Source: JAYOEY01 sp038116945 (lineage in GTDB: Bacteria; Pseudomonadota; Alphaproteobacteria; MPNO01; UBA2964). From it: DNA of 64,000 nucleotides. Within the stretch, counting starts at the first letter, position 1. Each line of letters begins with the position of its first letter. The notes under the pieces were generated by a model that saw nothing but the letters and a program-made list of their open reading frames with translations, was not told the origin of the DNA and did not search any database. Made by a program: the position numbers and the translations under genes. Shown piece by piece: positions 44,345 through 52,717 of this stretch. The stretch covers positions 124,001-188,000 of the forward strand of contig JAYOEY010000003.1 in NCBI GenBank assembly GCA_038116945.1, given 5' to 3'.

Positions 44345-45517
44345 TCAGCTTGCCCACAGCGCGTCCGACGCCATCTCGGCGCCGACCGCCAGCGCCCGCA
44401 GCTTGGCCCAGGCGATGGTTTCATACACATAGCCCATCCCGGCAAAGGTCGCGAACCCGCAATCGGTGCCGGCAATGACCCGTTCGCGCCCGACGATGCC
44501 GGCGAAGCGTTCGATCCGTTCCGCCACCACGCGCGGGTGCTCGACGAAATTGCTCGAAGTGTCGATCACGCCGGGAACGAGGATCTTGTCGTCCGGGATT
44601 TTCGCATCGCGCCAGTCGGCCCATTCATGCTCATGGCGCGGGTTGGACGCCTCGAACAGCAGCGCCTGCGGCCGCGCCGTCATCAGCAGATCGATCAGCT
44701 CCGCCACCGGGAAATCGTAAACATGCGGGCCGGGATAATTGCCCCAGCACACATGCATGCGCATGGCGTCCGGCGGAATGTTCGCGGTCGCCGCATTCAG
44801 CAGCGCGATATTGCGGGCGACAACGCGACGGAAATTGGCGTCCGACAGATCCTGATAATGGCCGTGCCGCGCCATGGCGAGATCGGGGCAGTCGATCTGC
44901 AACAGCAGGCCCGACGCGTGGATCGCCTCGTACTCGACGGCGAGCGCGTCCGCCAGATCGGCAAGGTAGGAATCCTCGTCGTTGTAATGCGTGTCGAGGA
45001 TAAAGACGGGAATCACGCCGGGAGAGGCCGCGTTGATGAAGGCCTCCGCCGGATGCGCCTGGGCGATGGCTTCCTTCAGGTTGGCGATGTCGTCCGCCAC
45101 CGGTTGAAGATTTTCATACGCCACCGGCCCGACGCAGAAGGTCGGCACCAGCTTGGCCCCCTGCGACCGCTCGATATCGCGCGCCGCGGCAAAATCCGGG
45201 AACTCGGCAATGTCGCGCTGCAGCGCGCGCCTCGGCAGGCCCTCCGGCGGATTTTCATACGCCTTGAGGCCGGACATGCGGTCGCGCACGTAATAGGTAT
45301 AGCCGGGCTTCGACATTTCGCCGTCGCTGACGATATCGATGCCGGTGGCAACCTGTTGCGCCACCACGTCGCGCACCGCGGCTCCGCAGGCCGCGTTGAA
45401 ACCGAGCGTCGTCGGGCTCGCGCCGAGCCCGATCGCCAGCAGCTTTTTTAAAAGCTCTTCGGGGCGCGGCAGGCTGCCGGTATGGGTCGTGAGGATGCGG
45501 TCGGTGCTGGTTTTCAT
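44345..45517 (-). CDS. MetE C-terminal-domain-like protein (paralogue)
   Basis: A 390-residue protein related to the one at 4498. It opens STDRILTTHTGSLPRP and keeps the four zinc-site residues (His and Cys of MRMHVCWG, Glu of LFEASNP, Cys of GTDCGFAT). It lies at the head of an operon with a VanA-like O-demethylase/oxygenase and a quinone oxidoreductase. A methyl- or thiol-transfer role in catabolism is suggested: it could, for instance, take methyl groups to tetrahydrofolate or act like epoxyalkane:CoM transferase. ATG 45517 has a GGGGGAGA site. The N-terminal extension in the frame is not used. Confidence 0.85.
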   Translation of the reverse strand: MKTSTDRILTTHTGSLPRPEELLKKLLAIGLGASPTTLGFNAACGAAVRDVVAQQVATGIDIVSDGEMSKPGYTYYVRDRMSGLKAYENPPEGLPRRALQRDIAEFPDFAAARDIERSQGAKLVPTFCVGPVAYENLQPVADDIANLKEAIAQAHPAEAFINAASPGVIPVFILDTHYNDEDSYLADLADALAVEYEAIHASGLLLQIDCPDLAMARHGHYQDLSDANFRRVVARNIALLNAATANIPPDAMRMHVCWGNYPGPHVYDFPVAELIDLLMTARPQALLFEASNPRHEHEWADWRDAKIPDDKILVPGVIDTSSNFVEHPRVVAERIERFAGIVGRERVIAGTDCGFATFAGMGYVYETIAWAKLRALAVGAEMASDALWAS

Positions 45518-45586
45518 GATTCTCCCCCGGTTGCTCATTTTTGCGGAATTTTCCCGGCGGGGATAGGGGAAGCGGTAAGATGGACC

Positions 45587-46510
45587 ATGGCCATCACGCT
45601 ATACGAAACCTTCCGGGCGGTTTTCTACGCGCCGTTCTATGCGGCGCTGGCGCGCGGCGCGTTCGCGGACGAAGGGCTGGAAGTCGAGCTGAGGACGGCG
45701 GAAAGCCTGGCGGTAACCGCGGCGGGCGCGCTGGGCGCCGATGCCGATGTCTCGTGGGGCGGGCCGATGCGGCTGCTCTACGCCCATGACCGCGATCCGG
45801 CATCGCCGCTCGCCGGGTTCTGCGAGGTGGTGACACGCGATCCGTTCTTTATCGTGGGAAAGACCGGTATCGACGGCCTCGCCGGTCTGGCGGGCAAGCG
45901 GCTCGGCGCGGTGTCGGAGGTGCCGACCCCGCTGCTGTGCCTGCGGCAGGATTTGAGGGAGGCCGGAATCGACGTGCGCGCCATCGCCCTGGAGACCGGT
46001 CGCACCATCGCCGAAAACGTCGCCGCATTCCGGGCGGGCGCGCTCGATGCAATCCAGGTTCCGGAACCGTGGGCGACCCTCCTGACAGCGACAGGCGATG
46101 CCCGGATTGTCGAGGCCGCGGCGGCGCGCGGCGCCTGCTCATACACCACGCTGTTTACGTCGCGCGAGACCATCGCGGCGCGCAGGGACGAAATGCTCGC
46201 CATGACGCGCGCGATCTTCCGGACGCAGACATGGCTACACGGCGCGGAACCGGCCGAAGCGGCCGCCGCGATCGGGCCGTATTTTTCCGATATCGACACG
46301 GGCGTTCTGGCAAACGCCGTCACGCGCTACCGGTCGCTCGGCGTCTGGGGAAAAACGCCGCTGCTCGATCCGGCCGGGTTCGACTGGCTGCGCAAGGCCT
46401 GCCTCGGCGGCGGGCTTATCGCGCGGGGCGCGTCATACGAGGATTGCATCGACGCCTCGGTCGCGCATGATGCGATGCAGGCAATACAGGGAGAGGAGAC
46501 GCCGTCATGA
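45587..46510 (+). CDS. NMT1/THI5-like ABC substrate-binding family protein without signal peptide
   Basis: A 307-residue PBP2-fold protein of the NMT1/THI5/nitrate-sulfonate-binding family. It begins MAITLYETFRAVFYAPFYAA, whose early aromatic pattern fits ligand-contact loops, but no export signal is present. The stretch LRTAESLAVTAAGALGADAD and the PEPWATLLTATG block follow the family. ATG 45587 is chosen because the longer frame to 45482 lacks homology. It is divergent from the MetE-like operon and overlaps the lipoprotein gene by ATGA. It may be a cytoplasmic sensor or an enzyme rather than a transporter component; no permease is near. Confidence 0.7.
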   Translation: MAITLYETFRAVFYAPFYAALARGAFADEGLEVELRTAESLAVTAAGALGADADVSWGGPMRLLYAHDRDPASPLAGFCEVVTRDPFFIVGKTGIDGLAGLAGKRLGAVSEVPTPLLCLRQDLREAGIDVRAIALETGRTIAENVAAFRAGALDAIQVPEPWATLLTATGDARIVEAAAARGACSYTTLFTSRETIAARRDEMLAMTRAIFRTQTWLHGAEPAEAAAAIGPYFSDIDTGVLANAVTRYRSLGVWGKTPLLDPAGFDWLRKACLGGGLIARGASYEDCIDASVAHDAMQAIQGEETPS

Positions 46511-47217
46511 GAATACAGGCAGGTGCATTGCGGGTCGCCGCCGCCCTGTTCGCCCTGGCGGCGCTCGCCGGGTGCGACCTGCCGGACCGTTCCCTGCCCG
46601 GCCTCTACAGGGCCTCGGTCACCGGCTCCGCGATCGTCAGCAAGGACCATGTCCGCCCGCTCATGGCGGTGCCCGCCGGACGCGAGACAATCGACGTCGT
46701 CACCTGGACCGGCGAGGACACGGCGCGCAAATACTACCCGCTGGGCAGGACCAGCGTCGGCATCGACGTGTGGGTGACTTTGTCGCCGCAGGTTCGCGAC
46801 CTCTGCAAGGCCTACAGCAAGGAGCCGGGGGCGCTGCGCCTCCGCCTCCAGCAGCTTCTCGGCCTGCCGGCGGACGCGGAAGGGACGACCGGAGCGCCGC
46901 GCGAATTCGTCGTCATGTCGGTGCGCGCGAAGGACCTGTTCCGCCCCTGCCCCGATCCCGATCCGACGACGGCAAGCTGCCCCACCGATTTCCCGGCGGA
47001 CGCACCGGAGTCGCACAAGGCCTGGATGGCGAGCCAGGTGTCGTCGCGCTACACCGCGCCGGGCGGCTATCCGTGGACGCGGCTCGGCTACACGTTCGAC
47101 TGGAACCCCGACACGCCGCGCTACGGCGCATCCGAGTACGTGCTGCGCAGGGGGTCGGCAGTGACGGTGAAAAGCAGAACGCCGACTGTACGTTATTGTC
47201 ACGCGCCGGCGGACTAA
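46507..47217 (+). CDS. putative lipoprotein
   Basis: A 236-residue lipoprotein: the lipobox LAALAGC (residues 18-24) follows a hydrophobic signal. The mature protein has no recognised domain; it contains several Cys residues (DLCKAYSK, RPCPDPDP, SCPTDF, RYCHA), which might pair in the periplasm, and tyrosine/glycine-rich strands near the end. ATG 46507 overlaps the previous stop by ATGA, so it is translated with the binding-protein-like gene. Function cannot be assigned. The convergent nitrile hydratase accessory gene begins its 3' end 17 bases later. Confidence 0.75.
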   Translation: MRIQAGALRVAAALFALAALAGCDLPDRSLPGLYRASVTGSAIVSKDHVRPLMAVPAGRETIDVVTWTGEDTARKYYPLGRTSVGIDVWVTLSPQVRDLCKAYSKEPGALRLRLQQLLGLPADAEGTTGAPREFVVMSVRAKDLFRPCPDPDPTTASCPTDFPADAPESHKAWMASQVSSRYTAPGGYPWTRLGYTFDWNPDTPRYGASEYVLRRGSAVTVKSRTPTVRYCHAPAD

Positions 47218-47233
47218 CGGACGAAAAGCGCCG

Positions 47234-47623
47234 TCAGCCGCCGAAATCCCGCTCTTCCAGCTCGATCGGCTCGCCGTGGGGAGTGCGGTCGGCGGCATTG
47301 CGCCAGGCGTTGCGATAGCGGTCGAGCGTATCGGCGTCGGTTACGCCTTTTTCCGCGACGATGCGTTCCAGCGCGGCCAGCCAGTGGTGGTAGTAGGTGT
47401 CGCCCCGGTCGGGATCGCCCGCATCCTGCGCGCGTTTGATCTCGGCGGTCAGCGCTTCGGCCCATTCCGGCCAGACGAACAGCCCCTGCTGGTAGAGCCG
47501 GAGCGTCATGGCGAAGGCCTGGGCCTCCCACGGTTCGCGAAAAACCGGTTCGTCCCCGTCGCGGGGGATGTCGGGGAGGGCGGCCAGGGCTTCATTGGCC
47601 GCTTCTGCAGCCGCGTCGGTCAT
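47234..47623 (-). CDS. nitrile hydratase accessory protein
   Basis: A 129-residue protein that resembles the N-terminal half of nitrile hydratase beta subunits and the P14K-type activators: EPVFREPWEAQAFAMTLRLY and YYHHWLAALERIVAEKG are the shared helices. Such proteins swap with the beta subunit to insert the metal into the alpha subunit. Its start overlaps the beta-subunit stop by ATGA, giving the order alpha, beta, accessory on the minus strand. No separate cobalt transporter is in the window. Confidence 0.85.
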   Translation of the reverse strand: MTDAAAEAANEALAALPDIPRDGDEPVFREPWEAQAFAMTLRLYQQGLFVWPEWAEALTAEIKRAQDAGDPDRGDTYYHHWLAALERIVAEKGVTDADTLDRYRNAWRNAADRTPHGEPIELEERDFGG

Positions 47624-48276
47624 GCTTTCTCCAGGTAAGGCTCGAACGCCTCGATCGAGACCTTTACGCCCGGCTCGTTATCCGGCCCCCACAGCACCTG
47701 CCCGTCGAACACCACGGTATAGAGCCATTGCGGGTCGTCGCCCTCTCCGTTGGCCACCGAGTCCGGATAGACGTGGCAGCCGCGGATCGCCTCGACCTCG
47801 CCGACCTTGTCGCGGGCATAGCGCGGCAGCCTTGTATGGCCCTTTGGCTGGAAATTGACGGTACGCACCCGGTCCCCGGCCTTGAACTTCGGATCGCCCT
47901 GCGGGGCGCGCTCGTAACTGCCGCGGGTCAGCCGGGCGACGTCTTCCGCCTGGAAGATGCGGTTGGGCCGGTCGTTCTGCTCCAGCGCCTTGCCGGCGGC
48001 GAGCTCTTCCCTTGTCACCAGCCCGTGCTGCAGCGCGCGGGCCTCCAGCCCCAGCAGCCAGCGCTGGTAGTAGCTGGCGGCGGTATAGACCGAGGGGTGC
48101 AACGCTTCCTGCGCGGCGCGGCCTTCATCGATGGTCCAGAGGCGCAGCGGCCCCATCGCCCGGTTCATGGCGTAGACGCGGCTTTCCCATTCGGTGTGAA
48201 AGACCGGCTCGTTGGGCTCTTCCTCGACGGGGCCGAACCCGTGCATGCCGCCCATGTCGTGGATCGTGTTCGACAT
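47620..48276 (-). CDS. nthB: nitrile hydratase subunit beta
   Basis: A 218-residue beta subunit. Typical blocks are MGGMHGFGPVEEEPNEPVFH at the N terminus, YYQRWLLGLEARAL in the middle, and the C-terminal SH3-like domain with FKAGDRVRTVNFQPKGHTRL and RYARDKVGEVEAI. It forms the heterotetramer with the alpha subunit and hydrates nitriles to amides in the cytoplasm. It starts four bases after the alpha stop and overlaps the accessory gene. Confidence 0.95.
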   Translation of the reverse strand: MSNTIHDMGGMHGFGPVEEEPNEPVFHTEWESRVYAMNRAMGPLRLWTIDEGRAAQEALHPSVYTAASYYQRWLLGLEARALQHGLVTREELAAGKALEQNDRPNRIFQAEDVARLTRGSYERAPQGDPKFKAGDRVRTVNFQPKGHTRLPRYARDKVGEVEAIRGCHVYPDSVANGEGDDPQWLYTVVFDGQVLWGPDNEPGVKVSIEAFEPYLEKA

Positions 48277-48280
48277 CGGC

Positions 48281-48943
48281 CTACTCCGCCTCGTCCGGAG
48301 CCAGCGCCAGCCCGGTCCCGACCATCGAATTCCGGGTGACGAGTTTCGCGAGATCTTCCTCGCTCCACCCGTCAGTGCCCTCGGGCCGCATCGGGATGAC
48401 GATGAAGCGGGTCTCGGCGGTCGAATCCCATACCCGGACTTCTGTTTCCTCGGGCAGGGTCACGCCGAACTCGGACAGGACGGCGCGGGGCTCGATCACG
48501 GCGCGCGAGCGGTAGGGCGCGGATTTGTACCAGGTGGGCGGCAGGCCCAGCACTTCCCACGGGTAGCAGGAGCACAGCGTACAGACGACCATGTTGTGGC
48601 GCTCCGGCGTGTTCTCGACCGCGATCAGATGGCTGCCGACCGGGCTCACATTGCCCATCGTGTTGACCGCGGCGGAGGCGTCCTCGATCAGGGCGGCGCG
48701 GAATTCGGGATCGGCCCAGGCGCGGGCGACGACGCGCTGCCCGTTATGCGGCCCGATACGGGTCTCGTAGGCCTCGACGATGGCGTCGAGCGCGGCCGGA
48801 TCGACATAGCCCTTCTCGCTCAGCACCGTTTCCAGCGACCGCACGCGCACCTGCATGTCGGACAGTTCCGACATCTCCCCATGGTCGTGGTCGTGCGAAT
48901 GTCCGTGGGAATGGTCGTGTTCGTGTCCGCGCTCTTCAGCCAT
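48281..48943 (-). CDS. nthA: nitrile hydratase subunit alpha, cobalt-type, with histidine-rich N terminus
   Basis: A 220-residue alpha subunit. The metal site reads VVCTLCSCYPW, where the Thr in CTLCSC marks the cobalt type (iron enzymes have CSLCSC); two of its cysteines become oxidised to bind Co(III). Later blocks WYKSAPYRSRAVIEPRAVL and EEDLAKLVTRNSMVG are standard. Unusual is the start: residues 7-23 are HEHDHSHGHSHDHDHGE, a His/Asp run not found in ordinary NthA, which could bind or store Co or Ni. ATG 48943 has an AAGGGG site; the longer frame lies upstream of it. Confidence 0.95.
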   Translation of the reverse strand: MAEERGHEHDHSHGHSHDHDHGEMSELSDMQVRVRSLETVLSEKGYVDPAALDAIVEAYETRIGPHNGQRVVARAWADPEFRAALIEDASAAVNTMGNVSPVGSHLIAVENTPERHNMVVCTLCSCYPWEVLGLPPTWYKSAPYRSRAVIEPRAVLSEFGVTLPEETEVRVWDSTAETRFIVIPMRPEGTDGWSEEDLAKLVTRNSMVGTGLALAPDEAE

Positions 48944-49179
48944 GTCAGTACCCCTTTTCCGTTCGCCCGGATGCTCGCACAGGCGGGGCGCACGGTTCAA
49001 GCGCAACGCGGCGGCGCCGGCGGCATGGGGGAAGGGTCAGGGAGGGGCTTTCGCCCAGCCATTCCCGCCATGCCCGGACCCAGGCGCGCTTCACGCCCAT
49101 GGCCGGGCATCCCATCAGGACAGGGTTCGTCTTCCGGAGGTCGCCGGGAAACGCCGGGCGATGACAGCCTGTTTCGGGC

Positions 49180-50025
49180 CTACAGGGTCGGCTCCCAACC
49201 GTACGCCCTGGCGCAGGCGCCGCCCATCAGCATGGCGCGGTCGCTGTCCGAAAGCCGGTCGGTGAGGCGGAACGGCTCGACGCCTTCGTAATAGCTGACC
49301 ACCGCGTGGGCTCGGGTCCAGTCGGTGCCCCACAGGCAGCGCTCCATCCCCCAGGCGTCGAAGATGCGGGCGAGCGGGTCCCAGATATCGGGATAGGGGA
49401 ACGGCTCGTGCGCCAGGGTGCAGGCGCCGCTGATCTTGATGACCGCGTTGTCGCGGCTGGCGAGGTCCAGCACCTTCGGCAGATCGGTCCAGGGTTCCGG
49501 CGACGCGGGCGCCACCTTGGGCTGCTCGATCCCCATGTGATCGATGATGAAGAACGTTTCCGGATGGCGGTCGATCAGCGCGGCGGTGTCGTCGAGATTG
49601 GTCCAGCAATGGAGGTTCAGCGGCAGCCCGTGACGGGCGGCCTCGCGCGCCACGTTGTCGACCCCGGGCAGGCTCACCGGCCGCCCTGCCTCGCCGGTGA
49701 TCATGACGCGAACGCCGACCGCGCCCGGCTTCTTCTTCCACTCGGCGATGTCATCGCCCACCGCCGGATCGTCGAAATTGACCGGCTTGATGATGGCGAA
49801 CCGGCCGGGATGGGCCTGCCGCACCTCGACCGCATAGCTGCCATCGTACTGGTAGAGCCCGAAGGGCGAGATAAAGATCGCCCCATCGACGCCCACCGCC
49901 TCCATCGCCGCCACCATCTCGTCGCCGGTGACATGATCAGGCCAGTTCGGCGCCGCATGCCACGGCCGCGCGGGCGTGTTGGCTTCATAGGCGTGGACTT
50001 GCGAGTCGATGACGGGGGTGGGCAT
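49180..50025 (-). CDS. amidohydrolase-2 family protein
   Basis: A 281-residue TIM-barrel protein of the amidohydrolase-2 family. The start MPTPVIDSQVHAYEANTPAR has Gln where the first metal His usually is; NLHCWTNLDD and IIDHMGIEQPK supply mid-barrel His residues and CLWGTDWTRAH near residue 240 the terminal Asp. Members hydrolyse lactones or decarboxylate aromatics. ATG 50025 has an AGGA site; the frame extends to 50076. It lies upstream of, and on the same strand as, nitrile hydratase with a 236-base gap holding GC-rich repeats, so a shared pathway is possible but not proven. Confidence 0.8.
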   Translation of the reverse strand: MPTPVIDSQVHAYEANTPARPWHAAPNWPDHVTGDEMVAAMEAVGVDGAIFISPFGLYQYDGSYAVEVRQAHPGRFAIIKPVNFDDPAVGDDIAEWKKKPGAVGVRVMITGEAGRPVSLPGVDNVAREAARHGLPLNLHCWTNLDDTAALIDRHPETFFIIDHMGIEQPKVAPASPEPWTDLPKVLDLASRDNAVIKISGACTLAHEPFPYPDIWDPLARIFDAWGMERCLWGTDWTRAHAVVSYYEGVEPFRLTDRLSDSDRAMLMGGACARAYGWEPTL

Positions 50026-50087
50026 GGGGAGGGTCCTTTGTGTCTCGGTCAGGAAAACGAGCCGATTTAAGGGCATATCGGCAAGGC

Positions 50088-50492
50088 TTATAGTTTCACC
50101 TGTTCCAATTTACCTTTCCCGGAAAATTTATAAGGCACCAAAAATGCTCCGCTACTAATCAAGGATGCGGTTTCCATGAGGCGGGGCCACCACCTAATCA
50201 GCGCAGCTGCTTTGTCCCATTCTTTCTGGTGCGCCCATCCTTTTGCCAGCATAAACGTCAGCAAACCTGTGGAACGCAGCGCTTCACGTTCGATTGAATT
50301 ACGTGTCAATCGATCTTGCGTAATAACTGCCCAATCTCCGTCCTCAGATAATTTTTTAATCCAATCAATGTCAGGAGTATTCTTGGGAAATATTTCGTCT
50401 AAGTGTTTAACCGATATATTCTCAGGCTCGCACAAAGCAGAAATTGCCTTTGCAAGATAAATTGAAAGGTTTCGGTCGATAAAATAATTCAA
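50088..50492 (-). CDS. VapC45-like PIN-domain toxin
   Basis: A 134-residue protein with a PIN-like fold as in VapC45 of Mycobacterium tuberculosis (138 residues). Putative acidic residues are the Asp of YFIDRNLS near residue 6, the Asp of NTPDIDWIKK and the Asp of WAVITQDRLTRN near 60. It would be a ribonuclease. Its start overlaps the stop of the antitoxin gene (ATGA). The DNA is AT-richer than the surroundings (sampled lines 38-53% GC against about 65%), which points to recent acquisition. Confidence 0.75.
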   Translation of the reverse strand: MNYFIDRNLSIYLAKAISALCEPENISVKHLDEIFPKNTPDIDWIKKLSEDGDWAVITQDRLTRNSIEREALRSTGLLTFMLAKGWAHQKEWDKAAALIRWWPRLMETASLISSGAFLVPYKFSGKGKLEQVKL

Positions 50493-51175
50493 GCTGCGTG
50501 GCGCTCTTCAAATTCAACAGCAGCTCGCACTTCCGATACAGATACATCGTACCACCTTGCCACTCTCTGAAGAGAATCTTCCGCTTCAGCAGCTGCAGCC
50601 AGCACTTCTGTTGGAACACAGCTTTTTGCGACGATGGGTCTTCCGAAACTTAACTTAGGGTCGAGCATAACAACTTTCTTCGGGAACATCGGAAACCATC
50701 GAGATATTTGATCATTCGAAAACTCAAGACCCCGATATAACGACGGACTAACAATGTCGTTAAAAACCCAAGTTTTCAAGTTCATATCAAAAAGTTTTAT
50801 ATCTCCCATATCATCAATTCTCTGGAAAATCCGATTTCCATCGGTTCGGAACTGTCGGCGCGTGAATGGATGGCCATCTTCAAACATTTCACATGCCAAG
50901 GCAGCTGCTTCCCGAATCGCCTGCCAACTCACATGGTGTTTCCTAAAAGCATGGATAAACCGGATCTCCATTAAATCTAAGAAGCTTAAAGCGACGTGTT
51001 CATCAACTTTATCCAAATCGCTTTTCCAAACCGGCGGCATAGAGCGATCTCCGTCTCCGACGCGGAACTTGTACCCGCCGATCCACCGACGGATGCTTTG
51101 CGCGCTAGTCCCAGTCAATGAGGCAGCTTCACCGACCGTATAGAGACCGACACCGATAAGTTGATCATTGCTCAT
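50489..51175 (-). CDS. VapB45-like antitoxin with N-terminal HTH and DUF433-type domain
   Basis: A 228-residue protein, close to the length of VapB45 (about 239). The N terminus carries a MerR-like helix-turn-helix (YTVGEAASLTGTSAQSIRRW, residues 12-31) and the C terminus a DUF433-type segment (VLAAAAEAEDSLQRVARWYD then VSVSEVRAAVEFEERH), the usual pairing in these antitoxins. It should bind the operon promoter and neutralise the PIN toxin, whose start overlaps its stop. Low GC like its partner. Confidence 0.75.
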   Translation of the reverse strand: MSNDQLIGVGLYTVGEAASLTGTSAQSIRRWIGGYKFRVGDGDRSMPPVWKSDLDKVDEHVALSFLDLMEIRFIHAFRKHHVSWQAIREAAALACEMFEDGHPFTRRQFRTDGNRIFQRIDDMGDIKLFDMNLKTWVFNDIVSPSLYRGLEFSNDQISRWFPMFPKKVVMLDPKLSFGRPIVAKSCVPTEVLAAAAEAEDSLQRVARWYDVSVSEVRAAVEFEERHAA

Positions 51176-51321
51176 GGCTATGAAAACCGGTCACCCCAAG
51201 ATTTCGAAAAGCAGGAAAGCACAAATATCGTCACAGCGGTAGCCAAGTTCAAGCAGGCAATTTCGGCCAGCATCCTTCGGTGGCAGGAAGATAACCAACA
51301 AGCGCCGGCCTGCGTAACCAA

Positions 51322-52575
51322 TCACCCCTCAAAAAACACGTAACTCCGCACCACCACGTTCCGCCGGTTCCGGGCCGTCGCGGGCGCTGTCGGGTCCTTG
51401 CACGCCGTGTGAAACGACCAGCGCGAGACCGAGCCGTCGGCGATGCTGTCGTAGCATTTCAGCATCGAGACCTCGGTCTCCTTCTGCTGCGGGAACCAGT
51501 ACCATTCATGGTCGGGGTGCCAGGTGAAGCGCGTGGTCTCGCCCACGCGGTCGTCATAGATGCGGTAATTGTTGATATAGGGCTGCTTCGCGAAGGACGG
51601 CCAGGCGCACAGCACGAACGGGTACTGCCCGACCGGCTCATCCGGCTTGGCGAGGTTGATCGACATGAAGCGGCGCGACATCTTCTCGCGCGCCTCGGCT
51701 TCGGTGTAGTTCTGCTGCCGCCCGAAATTGCGCAGATTCTGCGTCAGCAGCTCCCAGCAGCGCAGCCGGCCGGAATTGTCATTGAGATCGTTATGCACCC
51801 GGTTGGAATAGCTCGACTGCACGCCGGGATTCTTCGCATCCTGGTTCTCGGTGCGGTCGCCGGTATAGTCGGCGTCGAAACAGTCATGGTTATAGACCAG
51901 CGCATCGGTCGCGCCGGGGAAGAAATCGAGCAGCAGCTTTTCGATCTCGGGATAGAACACGCGCTCCACCTCGGCTGCGTCGTAGATATTCTCGAGCTTC
52001 GACTCCAGATGCGCCACCGACAGGCCGAGCCTGTCCATGCATTCGGCGCTGTCCGGGCGGAGGCCGGGATAGTACTCGCCGATCCGCCGCGCATCGCGCA
52101 GCACGACCGGGAAGTACAGATTGTATTTCTGGTTGTTTTCCTGCTGACGCCGGATCAGCCCCATATCGACCGGCGGGGCGGGGTTGCGCCACAGCGAATT
52201 CGACGGCACCACCGAATAGGTTGGCCTTTCGTAGACCGTATAGCCCAGCGGCGCGACGATGCCGCCCTCCGGCGCCGCGATCCCCTGCTCGTTAATATAG
52301 GCGAGGCAGTCTTCGTATGTCCGGAAGCCGGGGCCCCATTTGGTTTCGATCGGGCCGGGCGGCGCGTTCTCGATCCGCGCGACCAGGTTCGGCCCCTCAT
52401 CGTCGGCGGCCAGCGCCAGCGCGTCCTTCAGCGCCTCGCCCGTGCCGGCATCGCCATCGCGCTCGAACGACAGATAGGACAGCCCGCCATTGGTCGCGAT
52501 CGGCGGCGGCTGCCCCTCGGTCAGCTGCAGCGGCGGCACGAAGGATGCGGATTGCCGGGTATCGATGTGATCCAT
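51322..52575 (-). CDS. CmcJ/NvfI-family oxidase (AsaB-like hydroxylase/desaturase)
   Basis: A 417-residue protein of the CmcJ/NvfI/AsaB family, named for the CmcJ cephamycin partner and fungal NvfI. The signature regions are VYNHDCFDADYTGD and RVHNDLNDNSGRLR, which hold candidate metal-binding His/Asp, and WHPDHEWYWFPQQKETEVSM with later His residues; GSVSRWSFHTAC and RNVVVRSYVFFEG close it. It would be a non-haem iron/2-oxoglutarate-type oxidase. ATG 52575 has a GGGAGG site. This family is more common in fungi, so its presence in a catabolic bacterial island is notable. Substrate unknown. Confidence 0.75.
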   Translation of the reverse strand: MDHIDTRQSASFVPPLQLTEGQPPPIATNGGLSYLSFERDGDAGTGEALKDALALAADDEGPNLVARIENAPPGPIETKWGPGFRTYEDCLAYINEQGIAAPEGGIVAPLGYTVYERPTYSVVPSNSLWRNPAPPVDMGLIRRQQENNQKYNLYFPVVLRDARRIGEYYPGLRPDSAECMDRLGLSVAHLESKLENIYDAAEVERVFYPEIEKLLLDFFPGATDALVYNHDCFDADYTGDRTENQDAKNPGVQSSYSNRVHNDLNDNSGRLRCWELLTQNLRNFGRQQNYTEAEAREKMSRRFMSINLAKPDEPVGQYPFVLCAWPSFAKQPYINNYRIYDDRVGETTRFTWHPDHEWYWFPQQKETEVSMLKCYDSIADGSVSRWSFHTACKDPTAPATARNRRNVVVRSYVFFEG

Positions 52576-52657
52576 GAGAGCCTCCCGTCCGGAAAATTCG
52601 TGCACGAAGTTTGGCACGGCGGATGGGTGCGGGGGAAGCGGTTACAGAACCAGGCAC

Positions 52658-52701
52658 GATCACCGCGCCCGAATTCACTTCACGCCTGTGGAAGGCGATC
52701 T
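52658..52701. repeat. direct repeat, copy A
   Basis: Forty-four bases beginning GATCACCGCGCCCGAATTCA. Copy B at 53149-53192 differs at four positions, in the same orientation. The two copies bracket the GIY-YIG gene. Confidence 0.85.
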
Positions 52702-52717
52702 CCCGAATCCTGTTTTC

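Noticed and set aside
48281..48943. Iron-type nitrile hydratase
   Set aside because: The metal-site sequence is CTLCSC, with Thr; iron types have Ser at that place.
50489..51175. MerR-family transcription regulator as sole function
   Set aside because: The HTH is present, but the C-terminal DUF433-like part and the ATGA overlap with a PIN-like gene fit an antitoxin better.
51161..51343. 60-residue plus-strand frame upstream of the antitoxin
   Set aside because: It overlaps the antitoxin start and the 3' end of the CmcJ-like gene; no ribosome-binding site and no similarity.
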